A stretch of DNA of 64,000 nt, from positions 29,860,490 through 29,924,489 of the forward strand of contig OX421499.1 of assembly GCA_949126835.1 (NCBI GenBank). Direction: 5' to 3'. Numbering within the stretch: position 1 is the stretch's first letter; every line of letters starts with the position of its first letter. Shown piece by piece: positions 56,501 through 64,000 of the stretch. The DNA is from Anisus vortex (Eukaryota; Mollusca; Gastropoda; Planorbidae). Under the pieces are notes generated by a model. That model was not told the DNA's origin. It worked only from the letters and a program-made list of their open reading frames with translations, and searched no databases. The position numbers and the translations under genes are program-made.

Positions 56501-56999
56501 TGTGTTACATGCTTTCATAGACTATAAGTTCTAAGCGAAATATTTAAAAAAATTACTCTGTATGGGTCGTTAAGGCTGCATTATTTATTAGAACACTGAA
56601 CTTCTGTAAATCTCTGCGCATCTATTGCTGGAGTGTGCTTCACTTTTCTGCTTTGGATCGTATAAGGAACTTGATACAGCAAAGTTCGTCCCACATTTGA
56701 AAATACTTTTTTTACATTATTATTACTATGAAGTAAAGATGATCTGTGGAGGCAAATCTAATAGGCTTGGCGGGCCGAGTAGTTGCCCACGAGCCGCCAG
56801 TTGCACATCAGAACTCTAAAGCGTCTTAAACATTTGTGTCTGCCATTTTACGTTGTGATATTTTATTTTTCTTTCAGCACTAAGGCCAAGGATAGGGTCC
56901 TCCTCACCAAGAACCTACACGCTACTATCGAGCCACATTTACTTCGCACTTATGACAGTGACAGTCTGTCAACTTATGTATAAATATGTCACACTGTGA
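47453..56999 (+). CDS. CAP-domain secreted protein, gene 2 (7 exons, 275 aa)
   Basis: Exons: 47453-47528, 48812-48990, 49940-50075, 50734-50837, 53603-53721, 55887-55978, 56878-56999. Phases 1,0,1,0,2,1, total 828 nt, stop TGA. Predicted signal peptide MLLVTVTAVWTSLFWLLEA, then a CAP domain with H106 (WKHS), E124 (GENIYT), E145 (LWYNE) and H162 (CDHYLQ), so the cavity tetrad is kept, although the third signature is altered (DHYLQVVAAKT against GHYTQVVWADS in gene 1). The hinge has CSDC and CVDELC. The tail exon begins ALRPRIGSSS and ends hydrophobic (IYFALMTVTVCQLMYKYVTL). Exons 2 and 6 are the same lengths as in gene 1 (179 and 92 nt). The first exon is the least certain: its donor (CAG|GTTGGT) is weak, but frame and phase fit. 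Confidence 0.88.
47529..48477. other. Intron 1 of CAP gene 2, first part
   Basis: AT-rich with a G-run near 48082 and a CCACCCCCACC tract near 48330. No gene. Confidence 0.5.
48478..48670. repeat. SINE-like repeat in intron 1 of CAP gene 2
   Basis: An uninterrupted copy of the repeat split at 31430-31519/41279-41345, so it gives the pre-insertion structure of that locus. Confidence 0.75.
48812..48990 (+). CDS. CAP gene 2 exon 2
   Basis: Acceptor TTTTCATTCAG. Encodes KMAVLMKHNALRAREESNNM and RRL. Donor CTG|GTAGGT, which starts the 40-bp repeat array. Confidence 0.88.
48991..49425. repeat. 40-bp tandem array seeded at the exon 2 donor (CAP gene 2)
   Basis: The unit GTAGGTGTGTATCCATTAAG then GTGGTATTGTGGTGTGGATG starts exactly at the splice donor. 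Six near-identical copies are followed by about five diverged ones (GCATCCAGCATGATGG). Each copy repeats G|GTAGGT. Confidence 0.95.
49687..49868. mobile_element. hAT-like MITE copy in intron 2 of CAP gene 2
   Basis: CAGGGGTCAGCAATCTACGG at the left and TGTTGCCGACCCCATG at the right, with the family's ACGCGTGCCAGACTTGGCAC interior. Target duplication unclear. Confidence 0.75.
49940..50075 (+). CDS. CAP gene 2 exon 3
   Basis: HWDYSLEAIAQSHADTCNWK through YIGENIYTTA. Donor G|GTCAGT, phase 1, which is repeated downstream in the 35-bp array. Confidence 0.92.
50076..50428. repeat. 35-bp tandem array seeded at the exon 3 donor (CAP gene 2)
   Basis: About ten copies of GGTCAGTTGTCTCTTGGTGT then GTCCAGCTCACAACA. 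Copy 1 begins with the genuine donor AG|GTCAGT, and nearly every copy keeps CAGGTCAGT. Confidence 0.95.
50734..50837 (+). CDS. CAP gene 2 exon 4
   Basis: GSLDPDAAVELWYNETAQYN through GVCDHYLQ. Donor CAG|GTACGT, phase 0. Its last 27 bases are the source of the 70-bp minisatellite in the next intron. Confidence 0.92.
50838..52812. repeat. 70-bp minisatellite derived from exon 4 and its donor (CAP gene 2, intron 4)
   Basis: The exon end GGCGTGTGTGACCACTATCT-GCAG then GTACGTTGCAACATCATAGG is the template. About 28 copies read GGCGTGTGTGACCACTAYTT-GCAG then ATACACTACAACATTATAGG. Each copy still encodes GVCDHYLQ in principle, but the donor GT has become AT. The last copy (52795 on) has ATACGTTAC, closer to the original. 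Confidence 0.96.
52813..53602. other. Rest of intron 4, CAP gene 2
   Basis: AT-rich with a GGGAGGAGGGAGG tract near 52985 and (ATCT)n near 53485-53580. Confidence 0.5.
53603..53721 (+). CDS. CAP gene 2 exon 5
   Basis: VVAAKTYALGCGVRYCPNLE through MVCTYGPALIG. Acceptor ACCTTCAG, donor GG|GTAAAT, phase 2. Confidence 0.93.
53740..54447. repeat. 21-bp tandem array (~33 copies), intron 5 of CAP gene 2
   Basis: Unit TTAGACAAATGTTGACTATAG, nearly identical between copies, starting about 20 bp after the exon 5 donor. Because 21 is a multiple of three, it is open in several frames on both strands; those ORFs are artefacts. Confidence 0.95.
54690..55140. repeat. ~33-bp tandem array (~13 copies), intron 5 of CAP gene 2
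   Basis: Unit AGTGATTAGTATATTTGGGA then ACAGTGTTCAGTT with scattered changes. The 179-codon ORF across it is a repeat artefact. Confidence 0.93.
55141..55886. other. Rest of intron 5, CAP gene 2
   Basis: Contains a run of about 18 G near 55315. The ORF at 55313-55591 has no supporting features, though 55140-55250 could be an old coding relic. Confidence 0.45.
55887..55978 (+). CDS. CAP gene 2 exon 6 (cysteine hinge)
   Basis: GSKIRQRPFIKGNRCSDCPR through CVDELC. Donor G|GTGAGC, phase 1. Confidence 0.92.
56215..56377. mobile_element. 163-bp hAT-like MITE in intron 6 of CAP gene 2
   Basis: Ends TAGTGGTTCTCAAC and TTTGAGAACCATTG are inverted repeats. Flanking 8-mers (AGATAGAT and GATTAGAT) agree at 6 of 8 positions. 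Confidence 0.6.
56378..56877. other. Rest of intron 6, CAP gene 2
   Basis: No feature recognised. Confidence 0.5.
56878..56999 (+). CDS. CAP gene 2 exon 7 (hydrophobic C-terminal tail)
   Basis: Acceptor TTTCTTTCAG. ALRPRIGSSSPRTYTLL, then a hydrophobic end, stop TGA 56997-56999. Another frame here is open to 56983 but does not fit the phase-1 junction. Confidence 0.85.
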
Positions 57000-57189
57000 T
57001 GATGTTAGTAAATATGTACTTTTGATCTGACTACACTTTTTTTTTTTACATTGGTATCTTTATGTGAACATTTTAAGCTACAAATTACATGTTTATGTAG
57101 AGCTATTTATTACAATTAGTCTTCGAATGCGCTTTACATTTACGCTATGTTATTGAAATAGATCGAAAGAAATAGTGTTTTTAGTTTTT

Positions 57190-57845
57190 CTTTGAAATGT
57201 CACTATTGTCCGCTTGTTTAATTGTTTTCGGAAGTTCATACCACCACAGAGGTGCTACGAGGCTTCGACGCTGTAGGAGCGAGCTGCAAATGTTTTTCTT
57301 TCTACGTTTGATCATTGGTATCTTGGGTTGTAGGTGGATTTTGTTTGAAAGCAGTCCTCGTTCTCTGTTGTGTGCAGCTCAACCATGGATCTCATGTACT
57401 GGGGGAGATTGACACTAAAGGCTTTTATATAGCATAGTCAGAACTTTGAATTGTATCCTAAGTATTATAGGTAGCCAGTGTAATTTTTGTTTAAACAGGT
57501 TAATGAGTTTTCTTCGTTGTTCAGAACAATATTTTTATACCATGTTTTGGACCCTGTGTAGTTTTTTCCAAGCACACTCTGGCAGTTCTATGTACAGACA
57601 GTTCGCATAGTCTTCAAATAAATATTTTTCATTAACATAAAAATAAGTAACAGTTACTTTTTTAAGAATATTATGTCTGTTGTTGTAGTCACGTGGTAGC
57701 CCTATAATGAAACGGAATACATGTTTGAGAATTGCAAGAAGGCGGGAGTAGAAATCTTCTCGGATGAAAACGAGCTGGATCGAGAACGTCACATGTAGCA
57801 GTGCCTGATTTCTGTAGATATACTTAACGACACTGTGCACCCAAC
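57190..57845 (-). pseudogene. CR1-like LINE remnant, RT C-terminal part
   Basis: On the minus strand the fragment reads LHRVQNMV (ending near 57535), then KQKLHWLPIILRIQFKVLTM then LYKS (about 57500-57430), then PLWWYELPKTI and FKEKLKTL (about 57250-57190). These blocks are the conserved end of CR1/jockey-type reverse transcriptases. Stops and a frameshift interrupt it, and the catalytic region is absent. It lies just downstream of CAP gene 2. Confidence 0.78.
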
Positions 57846-58464
57846 GGACTTGCTACAGTGCCTGATTCCTCGAGATGTACTTTACGACAGTGTAGACTTT
57901 AATGGAATCCCGCTGCTTAGATATGTAGATGGTTGCAAAAGATATTCCAAAATTTTACCGAGATTATTACAGTATCTTATTTTAAAAAAAGCAGTGTTTT
58001 TTTTTAAAAATTAGCGCTTTAATAGTGTAATTAGTCACAGCATAGCGATATTATCTGGTTATCATAAAGCTTTAACAGTCTCCGTGACTTTAAGTAGGTA
58101 TTGTAATTAACACATAGTAGGCCTATCTTGCGTGGACTATACATATGAGACACACTGACCTATACAAAGTATAACAATGTGATGGTAATTACTTGTACAG
58201 CACGTCTACCCATGCTGTTTACACTTCTGCATGCTCACTAGGCTCATAGAAAATAATATGAATTATAATTAGTATAAAATGATTTCAAATGCATTAGATC
58301 TAGTTCTATAACATACCTTTATTTAAATGTAGCCTACATACCCTAAAGATGGGAGTCGGAGTAAGATGTTTAAATTGAAAGTGAAAAAATGTTTAGAAAA
58401 AGGGGAGGGAATTCCTTTTTTTTATATAGGTCATGAATACAGTCATGATTTGACCACAAAATAG
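57846..58464. other. Spacer, no gene seen
   Basis: AT-rich; may hold further decayed LINE sequence that I could not align. Confidence 0.4.
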
Positions 58465-59017
58465 GTATAGAGCATAGGTTCTCAACCTTTTTCGGCTCAC
58501 CGCCCCCTTTTTAAAAAAATGTCCGCTCACCGCCCCCCCCCCCCCCCACTTTTCAGCCCATCTGGACTATAGTTTCAGCAATTTTTTTAGGCGGACTAGA
58601 CTTTTTGTGTGATTAATTATCTTTTAAAAAAACTGAAAAGGAAACATATTGTAAGAATTAATAGATCCAAAAATTGCCTTAACAAAAGGTTTAAATAAAT
58701 CAATGCGAATCTTTTGCCTGGTGTGTTGCTAGCAATTTGTCTATTTTTGTATAAATTTTGGTTGCGAAAGCCTTAGGTCTAATAATCAGTAATATTTGTT
58801 ATATTACAAAACAGAACATGTTCGGCATCATTATTGAATCAAATGTGGAAACATTATTTTTGTTAAAGGGAGATAATTAGCCCGTTTTATTTGAGCTAAT
58901 ATTTCTGTTTTCTTTTCTTTTATAAAAAATAAACAGCTTACAATTTATAATTTTTAAATGATCAAATTGTAAAAAGTATTTGAAAATTATATAAATATTA
59001 TATGACTAAAGAATTTA

Positions 59018-59059
<42 letters not shown>

Positions 59060-59541
59060 CAAACATTACAATAACTACCCAGTTTGTATGATTACTACTT
59101 ATCTATACCGCTTCACTATAGTCTGTATAGTTCGCAAGCAGATAGAAATACATTAACACTTAACATGCCAAATTCGACTAAAGTCGAATTTACAAAAGTC
59201 TTTCTGTATGCCAAATTCGACTTTAGTCGAAAATCATGGTGGTCTTTAAAAAAAGGTTCAAAATCTTAACCTAATAGTCCATGGTACAGAGTTTGGATCT
59301 TGTACCATTACTGGCATGACTATCTTGACCTCAATCACCAGTCTTTTCGGTATTATTATTTGTAGGGGTCACATGGCGAAGCGTCCGTTATAACTTTACA
59401 TGACAGTACTAATATACAAATGAAGGATTAACTTTGACTAGAAAAAAACGTTATTCTCACTATTTACACGAGAGACAAACGTAAAGTTGTAATCTGCTTT
59501 GTGAATAACGTAAAAGCACGCTTTCCTTCAACGGATAAATT

Positions 59542-59595
59542 CTGTGACGTCACAGACTTTGATGACGCGTTGTGGCTATGATGTACAATATATAG
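59542..59595 (+). promoter_or_regulatory. Candidate promoter of the piggyBac-type transposase
   Basis: A 14-bp palindrome CTGTGACGTCACAG (59542-59555) contains the CRE core TGACGTCA. A TATA-like AATATATAGAA follows at about 59586-59596, some 370 bp before the ATG. Inference from motifs only. Confidence 0.35.
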
Positions 59596-59697
59596 AATGG
59601 CGTCTATGTTACATGTACTGTATTATATTGTTAATGATTGTTGATGTTGATCTTGGTACTGAAACCGTTTCTGTGTCCTGTTAGGTTCAGTCTACGG

Positions 59698-59897
59698 CTT
59701 GTTCTTATGTACATGTGTTTTTATGTGCCCTTATTTAATTACAACGTGTTCTTGTGTAAATGTGTTTATATGTCCCCTGTTGTATTTACAGCGTGTTCTT
59801 GTGTAAATGTGTTTATATGTCCCCTGTTGTGTTTACAGCGTGTTCTTTTGTAAATGTGTTTTATGTGCCCAGTTTTATTTACAGAGTGTTCTTGTGT
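59698..59897. repeat. ~47-bp repeat, 4-5 diverged copies, inside the piggyBac-type leader
   Basis: Unit GCGTGTTCTTGTGTAAATGT then GTTTATATGTCCCCTGTTG. It lies between the candidate TATA and the ATG. Confidence 0.8.
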
Positions 59898-59964
59898 GAA
59901 TTTGAAATATATTTTTTCTATTATCATTACATGTATTGACTTTTACTCTAAATTAAATTGAGCT

Positions 59965-61590
59965 ATGGATGATTCGATTGTTTCTCGTTATGATTCCGAT
60001 TCGTGTGAGGATTATAATTATGACAGTTGTGATTTAGAGGATAATAATAATTTAGATTTAGAAAGTGATTCAGATGGTGAGATTGATTTTGCCTAAGAAA
60101 TCAGTGCTATTTCTAGCTCCAATGTACCTCCTCGCATTGATGACAAAACGGTTGAGAGGCGTAAAGGTAGCATTGCAACAAAACAGCTTATACTGACTGG
60201 GAAGTGTTAGGAATGATTTTGTTGACCTCAAAACGAATAGCTGTCCTCATTCAACAGTAGACAATTTGTTATTGCAGATGTTACAAATTTTGAGGCTGTT
60301 GATTTTTCCTCATACTCTAATGAAACACATTAAGAACAAGTTATGAATGAATGTCAAAAGAGAAAAATGTGTTGTGAATGATGGATCCCACCGCATTTCT
60401 TGCTCTTCGTGTAGCGATGGGCTTGTGCAGCAAATCATCAATAGATGGTTATTGGGCTACAGGACTTTGGCTCACATGCCATTTTACTTCAGTGATGGAG
60501 AGAAATAGATACCAAATTATAAACTCGTGTCTTCATTTCAATGGATAAGATCCGCTCTTCAAACTGCGATCGTCATTGGACAATAAGCCTCCACTATACC
60601 GACAAGTTTATGGACCAGGACAACTCTTTCAATTTATGAGTCTATGGTGACAGTCAAAGGACGTTGTTTGTTCAAACAGTGCATCTCTATGACAACTAAA
60701 TGGGCGTAAAGGCATTCATGTTCTCTGATTCCAAGTTATTCTACTATAGTGGTTTATAATTTACACAGGGAAAAAGACTTTCATAGAAAGAAGGCAATAA
60801 TTTGATCAGATTTCCAGATAAGAGTGAAAAGGCCACATCATCTACACAGACAATTACATCATCATATTTATGCTAGTTCAAAGGTGAACAAGCTAGGCAC
60901 AAAATTCTTGAAAATTCAAAGTCTTATCCAAAAGAACTCAAGGGAAAAAAAAGGTAAACAATTGATCCTCCTATCTTTGCTGAATGGAATTACTTGATGT
61001 CACAACGTTTCCAGATCGCAAGCTTCTCAGTATTACATGTTTCTATCAACTGTGGGAGGCAATACAACTACAGTAAAGCGTGTTCGAGACAGAAAACTAC
61101 CAGAGGGTTACAGAACAATAAAAAAAAAACTACCAGAATTACAATGATCACAACGGTGGTGTTGATCAGTTTGACCAAATGAAGGTTAGCTATTGCTATC
61201 CTCACAAATCAATCAGGTCGTTCCACTCAATCTTTCAGTATACAAAGAAGTAACTTTGATAAATAAATAAACTTATTGGTTATAGATAAACAAGAACGCT
61301 TCCATGACAGCTAACACATTTTTAGCGAACTCGTACTTGAATCCCTTATTCAGAACCAAGTAACTAGGCCGTGACGAAAGAGCACTGCTACTGCCCCGAC
61401 CCTTAACATTGATGAGAGTCTAACCGCACGTCCATTTCTCAAAATATAAAGTCAAAACTTACAAACCATACTGTCTTGTTTGTAAATCCTGCAATAAAAA
61501 AATTCAAACAATATATGCTTTTATATTTGCAACGTCCATCTCTGCATTGTGCCAGGTTGTTTTTATCTGTACCATACAACAGTGAATTAT
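59965..61590 (+). pseudogene. piggyBac-family transposase pseudogene
   Basis: Starts at ATG 59965 with an acidic leader (CDLEDNNNLDLESDSDGEID), then stops at 60094-60096. In shifting frames one can read MPFYFSD then MERNRYQIINSCLHFN (about 60476-60543), VTVKGRCLFKQ (about 60650), FMFSDSKLFYY, YNDHNGGVDQFDQM (about 61140-61181), and a C-terminal cysteine finger (CLVCKSCNKK, then CNVHLCIVPGCFYLYHT, about 61470-61580). These are conserved piggyBac blocks in the right order. At least four frameshifts or stops break it, so it makes no working transposase. Confidence 0.87.
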
Positions 61591-61899
61591 ATCATTGATG
61601 GACGCTACAGCAGTAAATTAGTATAATGTATTGTTTAAAAACTGTGTAGTTCTGCACAATTGTTTCTATTTGTATTTTGATTTTATATTGATTCTTATAT
61701 TTGTTTTCGAAGCAGTAAATTAATCTTTTGTTGGTGCTCTAATTAAATTGTATAAATGTATAATGTTTAGTTTATCTTTGATATATAATCTAGGTTAAGT
61801 TACACACTAAATTTGTTCAGTAAAAATTTTTCACTTGAAATAGACCTACAAGGACCAGTTCTTTCTTTTATAGGTTTATTACCATATTGCTTAAAAACT

Positions 61900-62830
61900 G
61901 CACAAGAAAAACAATGCCTAAAAAATATTAGATTTTTCTAAAAATGTCACAAACTCAAGATGGCTGCTTAAGTCACGTGGCGCAAATTTGCATGAGAATT
62001 CAATTTTCCAATGTGGTATTATATTCTACATATATGGTAAGATTTCATTCCTCAGTAGTGACTAATTGCATATTTATATATGTTTAAATAGTCTAACCAG
62101 TTTTGGTGAAGTGACAGAAAATTGACAAAAATCGTTTCACAATTCATTGGCAAAACAAGGGGCAAAATGAAATAAAAAATATTTTTTTATTGATTTTTTA
62201 CTGTCGAATTTTGTTTTTAGATTTAGCATTATCTACTGGCTATGTTTCTATGCTGTAGCAGTGCACTCATATTTGCCGATGGTTCTCAAAAAAGAAAAAA
62301 AGTGGACACAAGTACATATTTTTCTATAAATATCACAATTTCAAGATGGCCGCCATGGTCACGTGACTTCAATTTGCATGGAAACGTTTTTTTTTATTAC
62401 GTTAATCTGTTTTACATGTATGGTAGAGATTTCACAAATCGATATTGAACTGTTACCGATTTGTACATATTCAAAGATACTAACCAGTTTCGGTAAACTA
62501 GCTGAAAATTGAGCAAAATCGTTTCAAAATTCATGGGCAAAGCAAGGGGCAAATCGGAATAAAAACTACTTTTTTATTGTTGAATTTGATTTTTTTACTT
62601 AGTGTGGTATACTAGCTATGTTGTAGTACTGTAATAGTGCACTCATATTTGCCGATGGTTCTCAAAGAAGAAGAAAAGTGGACACAAGTACTTATTTTTA
62701 TATAAATCTCACAAATTCAAGATGGCCGCCATGGTCACGTGACACTAATTTGCATGAAAACTTTATTTTTAAGTATGGTATTATGTTTTACATATATGGT
62801 AAAGATTTCATGCTTCCACATAAGTCCATT
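61900..62830. repeat. Three direct repeats (~380 bp spacing) in the right part of the piggyBac-type element
   Basis: Each has CAAGATGGCYGCC, then TCACGTG, then AATTTGCATG (motif starts 61955, 62342, 62718). The second and third copies also share GCACTCATATTTGCCGATGG and AAAGTGGACACAAGTAC. Confidence 0.85.
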
Positions 62831-63002
62831 AATTTTTTATTAATTTTTAAACACCACACTCTAATTTTGTGAAATTACCAAAAAACAAGTTGGCAGTGGA
62901 GCACATTTTACGTAAAAAAACTTTGGCATGTTAAGTGTTAAGGACATCTCGGTTAAATGAGATCAAAATATCATTAATATTAGTAGATGTTAGGGCGACA
63001 GT

Positions 63003-63056
63003 GATCTGTCAGTAGGGTTGACAGTCCCGTGTACCAACCACAGGACCAGCCGGCCG
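63003..63056 (-). repeat. SINE head fragment
   Basis: TTGACAGTCCCGTGTACCAA and AGGACCAGCCGGCC match the head end of the SINE at 5215-5378. It sits within the right arm of the hAT relic. Confidence 0.55.
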
Positions 63057-63376
63057 CACGCTGTATTTGCCAAATACAGACCCCTACTTCATTGAATAGT
63101 CACTGCGATTCCTATTGCTTATTAATATAATAATATGTAGGCATAATGTTGGGGGATATCAGATATTTAGCGGCACTTGCGTTTACATCACATTTCACCC
63201 TCCAAAAACTAATCGATTCATATAGCTGAGGTGTTAAAATATATCAGGTACGTTTATACCACCCACTTGCCCTTCACCGCCCCCCAATCGCCCCCGGGAA
63301 TGTCATCGCCCCCCTAAAGCTTATCACCGCCCCCCGGGGGGCGATATCGCCCCCGTTGAGAACCTATGGTATAGAG

Positions 63377-63535
63377 TATATATCTATGCTATGGTTCTGA
63401 CACACTCCTGGTATAGAGTCTATACCTATTCTGTGGTTCTGACACGCTCCTGGTATAGAGTCTATACCTATTCTGTGGTTCTGACACACTCCTGGTAGAG
63501 AGTCTATACCTATTCTGTGGTTCTGACACACCCCT
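63377..63535. repeat. 42-bp tandem repeat (~4 copies)
   Basis: Unit GGTATAGAGTCTATACCTAT then TCTGTGGTTCTGACACRCTCCT. The hAT target GTATAGAG is part of this unit, so the hAT relic inserted into the array or the array grew beside it. Confidence 0.85.
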
Positions 63536-64000
63536 GCCAGTAGAGTTACCGGACCTAAGTTGTGTTATGAAAAAAAAGTGAACATATAACTTAATTAATT
63601 AAATATATGCCTAGTTAAATATAAACGGATTACAATCTATAAGCCTGTTATTTAATATATTATTAAAGAAAAAAACAACATAACCTTTATTCCTGTCCAG
63701 TGAAGAGTTATCAAGGCAATTGAAGCACCATATGTTTGGTGAAATGTAGCCGTGTATTGGCCTGAGGCTTTTAACCCATAATACACTTCACGACTGTATA
63801 AATTAATGAAAGAAATAATGATCATAGAACCATAAATAATTGGTAGCTAGACTCCAATCTACTCACACTAACCTAACCCTAATAGAGCTGTCACAGTTTT
63901 CTACAGACATTAAATAGGATGAATGCCAACCAAAGCGATAAGTGCCGACAGAGTGGCGAAACCCGGTCTGCGATGAGATTTATAAATTACTATCATAGGT
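63536..64000. other. Spacer to window end, no gene seen
   Basis: AT-rich, no recognisable feature. Confidence 0.5.

Larger units (their letters stand above)
59157..62937 (+). mobile_element. piggyBac-type transposon relic (3.78 kb), TTAA target
   Basis: Ends CACTTAACATGCCAAA and the exact reverse complement (62922-62937), flanked by TTAA at 59153-59156 and 62938-62941. Just inside the left end are two palindromes, TTCGACTAAAGTCGAA and TTCGACTTTAGTCGAA. A decayed transposase (59965-61590) matches the piggyBac family, which inserts at TTAA. The right third holds repeated modules (61900-62830). Confidence 0.9.
58473..63368. mobile_element. hAT-superfamily relic split by a piggyBac-type element
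   Basis: Ends CATAGGTTCTCAACC and (C)GTTGAGAACCTATG, with identical 8-bp flanks GTATAGAG (58465-58472 and 63369-63376). Own sequence is 58473-59156 plus 62942-63368, with C-rich blocks (CACCGCCCCCC) near both ends. The interior at 58790-59100 matches the other hAT relic (40590-40890). No transposase ORF. Confidence 0.85.

Noticed and set aside
15498..56999. A single gene encoding a two-CAP-domain protein
   Set aside because: Gene 1 has its own terminal exon (26092-26207) and gene 2 its own signal-peptide exon (47453-47528), both in the right phase.

Overview
This is a eukaryotic, intron-rich, AT-rich genomic window dominated by transposons and tandem repeats. The protein families point to a mollusc, most likely a gastropod: CAP/CRISP-type secreted proteins with long introns, tRNA-headed SINEs, non-LTR elements with GRP-rich C termini, and Gmr1-like LTR elements. 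The species assignment is inference.

The host genes are two tandem paralogues on the + strand that can be assembled exon by exon. CAP gene 1 spans 15498-26207 (7 exons, 813 nt, 270 aa). CAP gene 2 spans 47453-56999 (7 exons, 828 nt, 275 aa). Both have a signal-peptide exon, a complete CAP domain with the His/Glu/Glu/His cavity residues, a cysteine-rich hinge, and a last exon encoding an IGSSS motif and a hydrophobic tail. The six introns have the same phases (1,0,1,0,2,1) in both genes, so they are duplicates. About 21 kb of nested transposons separates them. Several introns carry tandem repeats whose units contain the adjoining splice donor. In intron 4 of gene 2 the ~70-bp minisatellite also contains the coding end of exon 4.

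Mobile elements, left to right. A broken Gmr1-like Ty3/Gypsy element lies at 1-2501. A 3.9-kb satellite of 51/58-bp units is at 5968-9895. MITEs are at 9991-10817, 12119-12421, 25558-26040, 26505-26820, 26975-27439 and 30101-30290. Decayed LINEs on the minus strand are at about 22975-25330 and 29225-30045. A complete Gmr1-like LTR retrotransposon (31812-39889, 1032-bp LTRs, 4-bp ATAT target duplication) has the order gag-PR-INT-RT-RH; it sits inside a hAT relic (31520-41270), which itself sits inside an older SINE-like repeat. A full-length LINE with an intact ORF and 11-bp target duplication is at 41453-44639. A hAT relic at 58473-63368 contains a decayed 3.8-kb piggyBac-type element (59157-62937) flanked by TTAA.

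The strongest candidates for something unusual are the Gmr1-like element with integrase ahead of reverse transcriptase and a SAP-like motif in Gag, and the minisatellites grown from exon/donor boundaries in the CAP genes. No CRISPR array, rRNA or genuine tRNA gene was found. All exon models, target duplications and identity statements come from reading the sequence by eye.
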